The notes under the pieces are model-generated. The model was given only the letters and a program-made list of their open reading frames with translations, made no database searches and was not told where the DNA came from. Source: Ctenopharyngodon idella (Eukaryota > Chordata > Actinopteri > Cypriniformes > Xenocyprididae). From it: a DNA stretch of 64,000 bases. The first letter of the stretch is position 1. The number at the start of each line of letters is the position of its first letter. The stretch covers positions 3,782,501 through 3,846,500 of the forward strand of contig NC_067236.1 of NCBI RefSeq assembly GCF_019924925.1, given 5' to 3'. Positions 36,601 through 48,600 of this stretch are shown one piece after another. A program made the translations under genes and the position numbers.

Positions 36601-39600
36601 ACCTTTGCCTTCTATTGTATGGACAAAAAAACACTGAGATATTCTTCAAAATATCTTCTTTTATGTTCCACAAAAGAAAGAAAGTCAAGAAATGACATGA
36701 AGGTGATTAAATTATGACAGAATTAAAATTTTTGGGTGAACTATCCCTCAAGAATAATGTGCGTTGATGAAGTGTCCATAGTTTTGCTCAGCTGGCATGA
36801 CACTAATGAATGGAAACAGTAGTGTTAACGCTGACCAGAGCTGTTTGGACTTTGTTTGCAAGGCTGAACATGAACACATATCCTGTCTGCTTCTCTAATC
36901 CACTAAATCATATGGACGGGTGATTTGTTTGTGTAGTTGTACATTTGTGTGTGTGTGTGTGTGTATGAGAGTGCAAAAAAAGTAATCCTTTCCGTTTTGA
37001 GAGGAGTTTCTTACTCCAGCATGTGAAAGTGATGTGAGTTTGTGCTTACCGGCTGCCATGGCAACAGGCGGCACCGTGCCAACCTGCACACAGACTGTGT
37101 CTGCTGTCATAAAAAGGTGAAAGCGAGAGCTCCAAGAAAGGGCAAAGAAAAGAGCATGTAGGGAGGAAGAGAAAGAAAGTGTGCCTGAAGCAAGAGACAG
37201 AAACACTCTGGAATCAGCATGTGTCTGCTAACTGTGGTTTGACCTCTGACCCCCACATTCTCACTCCGAAGCTCCAACAGTACTGAATGTTGTTTAGACG
37301 TTGATGGACAGTTGTGTATTAAAGCAGGATGTTGTGTAAGATTAATCAGAATGGCTCTTCGTTTATTCCTCCTTGTTTGCGGTGCATGATCTGTCTTGAT
37401 CGGAGTTGTGTAACGTGGGATTGAACTAACCTGTCTCGACATCTCTGTTAGCGAGTTATTACTGTGTTGCACAAACAAGCATTGCACAAAATGGAAAAGT
37501 GCTCTCGAATGCATGTTTGCAATACATCAAAATAAAAATCCAAAGTTCCCAGTCAGAGAAAACAGGGAGTGGTGTTTTTTCAGGCCTGAAAATTCTGCTC
37601 ACCAAGGCTGCATTTATTTGATCAAAAAATACTGTAAACACAGTAATATTGTGAAATGTTATTACAATTTAAAATAATTGTTTTCTGTTTTAAAATATTT
37701 TAAAATGTAATTTATTCCTGTGATGCAAAGCTGAATTTTCAGCATCATTACTCCAGTCTTCAGTGTCATATGATCCTTCAGAAATCATTCTAATATTCTG
37801 ATTTGCTTAACATTTTTGTGGAAACCATGCTACATTTTTTTTTCAGGATTCTTTTAGTAGAAAGTTTAAAAGAACAACATCTGGTATATATTGCTCTTGT
37901 ATTGAAGGGTTAATTCACCCAAAAATGAAAATTCTGTCATTATTTACTCACCCTCATGTTGTTCCACACCCGTAAGAACTTTGTTCATCTTCGGAACACA
38001 AATTAAGATATTTTTGATGAAATCCGATGGCTCAGTGAGGCCTGCATTGACAGCAAGTTAATTTACACTTTCAAACAGAAAGGTACTAAAGTTATATTTA
38101 AAACAGTTCATGTGACTACAGTGGTTCAACCTTAATGTTATGAAGCGACGAGAATACTTTTTGTACGCCAAAAAAACAAATAACGACTTTATTCAACAAT
38201 ATCTAGTGAAGGGCGATTTCAACACGCTTCTTCATGAAGCTTCGAAGCTTTACGAATCATTTGTTTCGAATCAGTGGTTCGGAGTGCGTATCAAACTGCC
38301 AAAGTCATGCCCCCCAGTGGTGAACCATTGAAATTTCGAAACGCTTATGACATAACGAAGCCTCGTTTACTGAAATCATGTGACTTTCAGGCTCCAGACC
38401 ACTGATTTGAAACAAAAGATTCGTAAAGCTTCGAAGCTTCATGAAGCAGTGTTTTGAAATCGCCCATCACTAGATATTGTTGAATAAAGTCGTTATTTTG
38501 GGGGGTTTTTGACGCACAAAAAGTATTCTCATCGCTTCATAACATTAAGGTTGAACCACTGTAGTCAAATGAACTGTTTTAAATATGTCTTTAGTAGCTT
38601 TCTGGGCATCTAAAAAAGTGTAAATTAACTTGCTGTCAATGAAAGCCTCACTGAGCCATCGGATTTTATAAAAAATATCTTAATTTGTGTTCCGAAGATG
38701 AACGAAGGTCTTACGGGTGTGGAACGACATGAGGGTGAACAATTAATGACAGAATTTTCATTTTTAGGTGTTTGTAAGTTTGTGTAGAGTGATACTTGCT
38801 GACAACTCTCATAAATTATAATCTCTCTCTCTCTCTGTCTCTAGAGCGGTCATATGCCGGCAGTGCGTGTCTGGGATGTGGCGGAGAGGACACAGGTGGC
38901 GGAATTACAAGAACATAAATACGGCGTGGCATGTGTGGCTTTCTCCTCCAATAGTAAATATATCGTCAGCGTGGGTTACCAGCACGACATGATCGTCAAC
39001 GTCTGGGCCTGGAAGGTGGCTAACAATATTTATACAGTCATAAAACACTCAAAATGGCTTTCATTTAGTTTATCATATCATATCTGTTGTTTGGATAACT
39101 AGATTTGCTTTTCCTAAAGGTTAAAGAATAGTATTAATGTAGTTCCACCATGCAAACTCTGATTCCTCTTATGATTGTTGCACTTTAATCAACCAATTAC
39201 CTAAAAAAAAAAAGAATAGAAAATTCATAAATCATAGCATAAAATTTGTCATAAATTGAATATTTGTTTTTTTGTCTTTCAGAAAAATGTTGTGGTTGCC
39301 GCCAACAAGGTGTCCAGTAAAGTGATGGCTGTGTCATTCTCAGATGACAGCTCGTACTTTGTTACAGCCGGGAACAGACATGTGAAGTTCTGGTACCTTG
39401 ACCACACCAAGTCGTCCAAGGTACGTGTCTAACCTGGCAGATGACAGCTAGCCTCATCTCTGCCAAATACAGTAGTTACAGTCTCACATAGACATCACCA
39501 CAGACACCAAACCTGACCTCAATTGAAAGTGTCACATAAACTCCCAGTTCATACAGTACTAAATATCAGCTAGGTCTTAGATGAACGTCTCATAAGTGTC

Positions 39601-42600
39601 ATCTCTCTCAGGTGAACGCCACAGTACCGTTATCAGGCCGCTCTGGTCTTCTTGGAGAGCTGCGGAATAATTTCTTCAGCGATGTGGCCTGTGGAAAGGG
39701 CCGGAAGGCGAGCAGTACCTTCTGTATCACTTCCTCTGGGCTGCTCTGTGAGTTCAACGACAAAAGAACGCTGGACAAGTGGGTGGAGCTCAGGGTGAGT
39801 GATGACTTAATGAAATTTTGTTTTTTCCACGTTAAGCTGTTTTCTTTCTCTGATATCAAGGCCCTTTTGTACACAGGGTGTTTCTAAGCTCTCTGTTGTT
39901 AAGCGAGAGTGTGTTAATTAACAATTCTGCTGCTGTTGTCATCTAATATTAGTCTGTTCTGCTTCTCCTCTCACACTGTCCAGAAAAATGACAGTTTCGC
40001 AGTAAGTTTCACATCAGGGCTGCGGGTTCAGCTGTCACGTCTCATTGTAAAACTCATTGAACGACATGTCACAGTGATGCTGTCAGTCATGCTCACCTGT
40101 ACATTGGATGTTTGACCCCACTGCCTTCACTTGCCAGTTATCACTCTAATCTCAGACAAAGCATTTCAAGCATTTCAAAGCATTATGTATGACCAGGCCC
40201 ACACAGAATCACCGCCCACAAAACACAATTTTACATACCCATCATTTGCTATATTCACTGCATATTTTGTGTGTGTGTTTAATTATTATAATTATTATTT
40301 AATATTTTTTTTATATTGATTTCAGTATATAGTAGTGGCCAAAAGTGATCTCCGGAGGGGATATTTGTTTTTAATGACCCTACAATTTCAGTTAAACCAT
40401 AAAAATATGATGGTTCAATATCAATATATGAAAATATTTTTAAAAAATATTTTAAATATGAGGAAAAATGAAAGACTAAACTTAAAGTATTTATCTGACA
40501 AAATCATTTACAGCTACAGGTTTTAATTTACTATGCAAAAAAAAAAAAAAAAATGAGTGGAAAAACAAAAAGCTCCCATGAAAAGCAGACATTGACTACA
40601 ACATAATTTATTATTAATATTTTGTTGGCTCTCTCTCGCTCTTGCATGTGTTCATAATTTCTTTGTTTGAAAGCCTCAAGCCTGGCCAAAAATTATGTCC
40701 GCACAATTTGACATGTTTCATTGTGTTTATCACAAATAAACCAATTGATTCCAAGCACAACTACACAATATGCTTACAAAATATTTAACCATTTTTAATA
40801 ATACTTAAATACAGGGTGAAGATGTTACTCTTCCTAAGCCAGACATCACTTTTGGCCTCTACTGTATTTTTATATTTTTTATATTGTGTTGTATCCAGTG
40901 TTGGGTGTAACGCGTTACTAAGTAACCACTGAAAAAGTAAAGTAAGGGATTACTGTTCATTTTTAGGTAATTTAATTACAGTTACTTATAATGTACTTGC
41001 GTTACATACTGTAAATCAGTTCAACAGTTCTGTATAAATCAATATTGAATTTAAAATCTAAACTTGTTGTCTAAAGGTAAAAGTGAAAGCTGCCTCTTTA
41101 AAATCGTTAGCTGTAGTGCAGTTGAGCGCACCAGTTGGCTGTGTAGTCGCTGTCTGAAGAATTTATACAGTTATGACTATGCAGAGTTATTTTATATTTG
41201 ATTATTCAATTTCTGTGGTATTTTTACTTACTACTATTAGACCTACCTGGAAAAAAATATATAGCATTGTTTTATTTGTATTTTTATATATTTTTACCGT
41301 AGTATCGACTTTGGTATCAAGTATTGTGCACTTTTGTTATTGTGCACTATTTGTTACTAAAAACATTTTAAGTATTATAAAGTAAATAAAAGTATTATAG
41401 TATATGTTTTAATAAAGTTAAAATGTTTTAAAAAGCTATAAAAGGCTAAACTCTTCCATGTTTGACTAAATTATTAAAAGAGTTTCCTTTCTATTGTCTA
41501 TTTTTTCACAGTATTATAGATTTACTATAAATTCCCCAATATATTAATATACAGTCAAATCAATAATTATTCAGACATTTTTGATATTTTTGATATATTT
41601 TTACTGGTGGGTGCAGGACACTATAGTTCATTTATGTAAGTGAGGATAGCAAAATAAAGTAAAATGTGACATATTATACCCAAAAATTCTTCATACAGTG
41701 GACTACCAGTAAAATTGATAAAAACTTTGGAACCAAAAATTGTTCAGACACTTTGACCTGACCATGTTTTGCTTAAGTGTTATCTGACAGTTTAACTCTG
41801 AGATCTTGTCATATTTTATTACCATTTTTTTAAACTATAGTGAATAAACTATATTAATGAATGAAATGTTCAAGGTGTCTGAATAAATTTTGGTTTGACT
41901 ATACCAGCATTCCATTGTTTTAATTTATTTAATTCTATTACTCTGCCTTAAAATGAAACAACATAAGATAAATGAGTAATGTCTATTGAAAAAAGGTCTG
42001 TTGTATCTCATGAAAGAGAAGAAAAGGCAGATTGGTATTTCAGAAGACCTTCAGAAAACCATGAGAACTAGGCGGAATGAATGTGAACACATGATTTAGA
42101 GCTGATATGAGATCGATTTGATTCCTCTCAAACTGTGAAAATGGGTCATGGCGAGAGCAGGTGGGTGCTGCACAATTCTGCTTTTGTGGCGACCCTTGTG
42201 CCCACTGCACAGAGAAACAAGAAAGAGTCAGAAGAGTGCCAGAAAGAAAGGGATACAGGGAGGATAATAGAGGATACAAAAGCCTCTCTGTCTAGCAGTT
42301 TATCAACTACAAGACCCCGAGTTACAACTTGATTATCTAAAAATGAACTTTGGTCTCTCGACGTAAAGCTTATTTAGCAAATACACTCCCCTGCCCATAC
42401 CTTATCTCTGTAAATTAAATTATATGTCTGTGAAGGAGGCTTTTACAATCCCATATTAGATTTATCTCATCAGGAACATCTAACAGCTGATGGAAAAACA
42501 CACAAATGAGCTCTTATTTTCCAACTTCTAACCTTCTAGGACACTTTTTTAATTTCATCTCTTTATGTCTGCCTGTTTCATAAAATTTTTATGTTTTATA

Positions 42601-45600
42601 TCTCATCAGCTTTTATTTGCGGTCTGCGGATTGTGCATTTCCATGCAATTATCAGTGGAACATAATGAGACATCTCAATTTAATGCACAGAGCTCTCATT
42701 TTTTCCCCATGTTAAAATTCTCCAAACATACTTGGTAGCAACTTGGCCCACATGGCAAATTTGCCTTTGGATAGTATCATTTCAGATTTGATAATTTCTG
42801 CAGATTTCTTCACAAAATTCTGCATTTTTTCCACCAACTGCATATGTGATCATTTGTTTTATTACTAGAGTTGCACTTAAAGGACTGCGCCTTCTGTTTT
42901 TTTTTTTTTTTTTTTTTTTTACTGTTTTATATGCAGAATTCTGCTAATTTATTCCCCCACAATCAATGCAAAAAATGTAATAATAATAATAATAATACAT
43001 TTAAATATTTAAAACAATAAATAAATAAATTTTGTGTGGGCCCAGTGTTGACTTGCTTCACTGGGATTTCACTGTTATTCAAATCAATTTCCCCATTTCT
43101 CTCTCTGTCTCAGACTAGTATGGCCACATCTCTGTCTGTCAGTGAGGATCTGATCTTCTGTGGTTGTGCTGATGGTACCGTGAGAGCGTTCAGCCCCGCT
43201 GACCTGAACTTTATCTGTACACTGCCTCACCCTCACAGCCTGGGCACAGACATTGCCGCTGTTACTGAGGCCAGGTAAGATGAGCCACATTATTGAGTAA
43301 AAGTTAAATAACCAAACTAAATTAGTCTCATTTTATCAATATATTTGCACTACACTTGAAGTACCATATACTGTATAATGGTATCAACATCTAATACCAC
43401 TGCACTGACACCACCAAAATACTATTTTGTGATTGCTCAGAATCAGGGATATGTAAAATCCCTTTGTCAAAAGTCAAACAGTAGGATGAATGTTTTCACT
43501 TGGAAATCTCCAGAGATTTTTCTACTGTGGATGAGCTGCTGTCTGGTGTGTAGCATCATACATATGCAAATACCCTGAAACCATCCTGAAATCTCAGTCT
43601 GTTTTAAGATTCAGAGCGGATTCATGTAGTCTAGATGATACAGCTTAGCCAATGACATCTGTTTAGCATTCCCTGCTTTCCCTCCAGACTGTCAAACACA
43701 CAAGACCTCTTAGTCCACCGCTCATAAATATGCAGACACTACTGCAAGGCTGAGACATGGCTGTTGACCTCTATTATATATTATATTGTTCAGGAAGACT
43801 GTTTTTAAGGCACTGAGATGTGTCTGTGTCTTTTTGAGTCTACTGTAATATTTTTTGACTACATTTTAGTAACAGTTCTTATCACTTTTTTTCCTGAGGT
43901 TTTGGTTTTATTTGTCTGTAAATGCAGGGCATGGTTTGTGTATGATCTTGATGGAAATGCTGGTCTTGTTTACATAGGTCATTTTACAAAACTGATGCGT
44001 CCCTCATTAACATGTGTGTAAATAATGACTTTAATCATGAACAAATGTACCATCAAAAAACTGACCCAAGCATTCCAGCAGACACACCACTCCCAGAATG
44101 CACACTGTCATTCTGTCTGTCTCTTTATAATTGGCAATAAATAGCAGTGGTCTAAGTGCGGGTTCTGCTTGGAAAAGTTTTCTCGTGACACTTCCAGAAG
44201 ACCTTTTGTGACCTCGCGGTACAGCTGTCTTTACTGTCCCACTAATCCATCATGATGTCTCCACAGCCACCTCTTCGCCTACAAGGAAAACGTCCGCTAT
44301 CCTGACGCGGTGGCCGTGTCCTATGACCCCACGAACCGCTGGCTGTCCTGCGTCTACAACGATCACAGTCTGTATGTGTGGGACGTACGTGATCTTCGTA
44401 AAGTGGGCAAGGTTTACTCAGCCCTCTACCATTCGGCATGCGTATGGAGCGTGGAGGTGAGGAATAAGATAAATTCATGCAAGGGTGTGACCGAAAAGCG
44501 AGTACTCATCAGGTGAATAAAATAAAATAAAATAAAATAATCAAAAATATAAAATAAAAAAATAAAAAATATAAAATAAAATATAAAATAAAATAATCAA
44601 AAATATAAAATAAAAATAAAATAAAAAATATAAAATAAAATAATCAAAAAAAATATATAAAATAAAATAATCAAAAATATTAAATAAAAGATAAAATCAA
44701 AAATATAAAATATATTTTAAAATAAAAATAAAATATAAAATAAAAATAAGAAATTAAATACAAAATAAAATAATATATAAAATACAACATATAAGGTAAA
44801 ATAATGAAATATAAAATACATACAAAATAGTATTAGTAACTATTAAATAATAATAGTTTTCAGTTTTGTAAAAACTATTCATATATAGGTGCAATTTATA
44901 TTTACCTACAAAACTAATTTCAAGCATTTTAACTAGAAGAACTATATCAAAAGGCTTTTATGATTATGGGAAAATTCAGTCAAGTGTATCCAGACTTCTG
45001 ACTGGTGTGTATGGTAACATGTTTTTGTCATTTTTTCCTTTGATTGTCTTGTGTGTTGACATTTTGGCTGCTGAAATAATGTGAGGCAGGTCTTTTGTAT
45101 TTGAGCCTCATGTTTTTGTCTTATTTTTGTGTGGCCTGATGTGAAGTCATACAAGGTTATTGTATTAATGAAAACCCACCCACTATACATTTCAACCAAG
45201 CCTTTAACTGCTGTACCTTGTTTTATATGTTATATGTTTGCTCTTTTTGTACCAGACGAAGGTTGTTTTAGTTCACTATGACAGGCTACATGTGTTTTAA
45301 AATCCTGAGGGATTTGTCAACATACAGCGTATACTGTATTTTCAAGCTGCGTCATGGACTGCATGCTCATATCGGAAGATCACAAGATTCATGACAGTGA
45401 CTTCCCGTTTGGTTTGTTGTGTCTGTCTTTAGTTGTCTGGCATTTTCTGATCTCATCAAAGTTCCTGAAATATGTTTACAAGTACAGGCCTGAATATTCA
45501 ATCAAAAAGAAACTGAAATATAGTGTATATAGTGTCTGTTAAAGGGTTTTGATGCACAATATGTGACAAACAGCTTCAACTGTAACTATATTCAAAATAG

Positions 45601-48600
45601 AGCGCAAAATGCCTTATTGTTTTTGCACAAACAGTTGTTACATGATAGAAATATCAAAGACACATTACATTGTTAAACAAATTAGTGCCTGTGTGTCATT
45701 TAGAAGGAAATTGTGTGCATAAAGAGGATCTGTGATGCTGCCCAGTTCAAAATCCTTCTTGTTTGATTTTGAATGCCACACTAGAGTAAACACACCTGTA
45801 TTTGTTTGTACAGTATGTATGAGTTTGTGTGATTGTATTGCTTGCCAATGTTTTGTCGGGTTGAATCACATCTCCTTACTTTGTCCTGCAGGTGTACCCA
45901 GAGACAAGGGATGGAGAGCAGCCGCGTTTGTGTCCCGGATCGTTCCTCAGCTGTTCTTCTGACAATACTATCCGTTTATGGAACACAGACGCTCAGAACA
46001 CCACCCTCAGCCGAAACGTCATCAGCAATGTGAGTTTTGTAAACTCAAGACTTGAAACAAATCTAACCTAAAGTGGCTTTTTGATGTTCTTACTGTTCAA
46101 AAGTTTGGGGTTAGGATTATTTTGTGAAAGAAATTATTACTTTTATTCAGCACAGACACATTAAATTGATGAAAAGTAACAGTAAAAACATTTATAATAG
46201 GATTACTATTTCAGATAAATGCTGTTCTTTCGAACTTTCTATTCATAAAAGAATCCTAAAAAATGTTTCCACAAAATATTAAGAAGCACAACTGTTTTCA
46301 ACATTGATAATAATAAGAAATGTTTCTTGAGCACCTAATCAGCCCCAAACTTTTGACCAATACTGTATTTTCTTTGGAAAAACAAGCATCTGACTTATGA
46401 AAACTTTAGCTACTATCAGCTACTATAGCCTCAAAAGTCATTTAGACATTTAATCCACACTGCAAATTACATTAGTTAGCAAAGTATGGTAACACTTTAG
46501 TTTGGGGACCAAGTTTTCACTATTAACTAGTTACTTATTAGCTTGCATATTGGCTGTTTATTAGTTCTTATAAAACACATATTAATGCCTTATTCTGTAT
46601 GACTATATTCTACATTCCTTAATCCTACCCAATACCTAAACTTAACCACTACAACAACTACCTTACTAACTATTAATAAGCAGTAAATTAGAGGTGTATT
46701 GAATATGTGTTCTTTAAAGTAAAGTGTGACCCAAAAAATCATCTCAAATAGCATTCATTTTAAAGAAAAATAAAACGCAAAATTATTTAATACTGTTCGA
46801 AATTAAAATGGCATATTCAGAAACTTTATCATTGTCAAACATTGGTGGAAGTTGGTTAAAATAATTGCAAAAACAGAACAGAAAAGTTCATTTAGTTCTG
46901 AGAAACTAAATTTGGGGATGCCACTTGCTTTGATACTTTAGTATATGATCTGGTATAACAATCAATATTCATGCATTTCAAGTGACTTAAAGGGATAGTT
47001 CACCCAAAAAATTAAAATTCTGTCCTCATTTACTCACCCTTAGATTGTTCCAAACCCTTCTTTGTTCTGTTGAACACAAAAGAAGATATTTTTAAGAATG
47101 TTGGTAATCAAACAGTTGACGGTAGCCATTGACTTCCATAGTAGGAAAAAAAATACTTTGGAAGTCAATGGCTACCGTTAACTGTCTGGTTGCCAACATT
47201 CTTTGAAACATTTTCTTTTGCATTCAACAGAAGAAAGAAACTTGAGGGTGAGTAAATGATGGCAGAATTTTCATTTTTGGGTGAACTAACCCTTTAAGTT
47301 TCTGTATCTGTATAAATGAAATTAACAAGTCACAGATTATCATTTTTTTTGCCACTAAAGGACCTTCAGAAGGTCATTTATATGGACAGCAACACGTCAA
47401 CCCTGCTGGACACGGACTGTACAATCTCCAGTAACTCTGAGAAGGTCGACCCACAGACCTCAGAGAACCGGACGGGCATTAGGACCATGTGCGTGAGCCC
47501 AGACGGGTTGCACTTGGCATCAGGGGACCGCAATGGAACACTGAGGTCTGTTTTTCACATGTCTGCTTAACACTTCTACACTAATTGATTTTAGTTCATT
47601 GATCCTCTGAGATTTTAATGGAAAGGACAATGTGTGTTTGTGCCCATTCATGTGGGAAAAAATGTGTTATACTTTCTATGAAGACTGTATATAATGCAGT
47701 ATAAAAATATTTGCAAAGTACATTTCTTCAGAAACTGTTTTTGTCAATCAGATGCTCATTAAACTACTTTTGCTTTCCAGAATCCATGATTTGGAGAGCA
47801 TGGAGGAAATTATGGATGTTCAGGCCCATGACTCTGAGATCCTGTGTCTGGAATACTCCAAACCTGAGACCGGTGAGTGCTGAGAACACAGAGGATGTTT
47901 TCTTTATTGGTCTGTAGCCGATTAAATCCTGCACTAAGGTGCTGCTTAATACCCCAGTAAACAGGAAGTGCTGATCCAGCTCAGATGCTCAGCAGATGCT
48001 TCGTAACCTTGGAGTCACCACTTCACACATATGCCACAAGCAGCGTTTAAAGATAGTGTTTAAAGCGTTTAAGGACTTGAATTTATATCTTCTGTGTTAA
48101 TATACCGTCTCCTGTCCCAACTTAATGTGAAGTGACAACAAAAAGCATGTCGTTTGTTAGCTTGATTCCTTTGGCGATGCTAGTGACGCAGAAATCAGCT
48201 TTAAGCTCTGTCCGTCTTTAAGCATCTGTGACATGCTGTCGGTTACCAGAGAAAATAATTTCTCATGCTTCAGTTCGTATAAACAACAAAAAACGTGCAT
48301 TAGTAGTATACAGGTAAACAGCATAGTGCGTAAACATTTAAAATATGCAACTATCAATGTCACTATTTTCTGTGGTAATCGACAACATGCCACAGATGCT
48401 CCTGGTAATGCTTTAGTTTCAAATAACCCAAAATATTCCTTTTCAGAAAATTTCAAAGGAAATAAAGACGGGTGTCCATTCAAGAGAGTAGATGGTGATG
48501 TCACATGGTTACAGGAAACTGACATACCAGTAATAGTTGACTAAACAATAGTTCATCCAAAACATGATAATATACTTTGGAAACTGTTGGCACTTACAAA

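Larger units (their letters stand above)
34787..38844 (+). other. mapkbp1 4.1-kb intron
   Basis: Filled largely with a fold-back element around 35713-36340, a hairpin at 36340-36460, a decayed TTAA MITE end (to 36752), an interspersed repeat (37595-37900) and a long TTAA-family fold-back element (37906-38770). Nothing supports an extra gene. Stretches 34787-35700 and 36753-37590 show nothing recognisable except a (TG)n run at 36945-36963. Confidence 0.6.
40002..43113 (+). other. mapkbp1 intron between microexon and 43114
   Basis: A 3.1-kb intron with a Tc1-type MITE (40328-40866), an 'AACGCGTTACTAAGTAAC' hAT-like end (40895-40960), a second Tc1-type MITE (41549-41903) and a poly(T) run near 42897-42920. 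The remainder 41960-42880 shows nothing I recognise. Confidence 0.6.

Noticed and set aside
38140..38331. 63-codon open frame
   Set aside because: It lies fully inside a fold-back MITE arm; the same sequence appears inverted in the other arm and in the 55700 element.
44300..44480. Minus-strand 78-codon Arg/Cys-rich frame
   Set aside because: It is the antisense of the WD40 exon 44267-44456.
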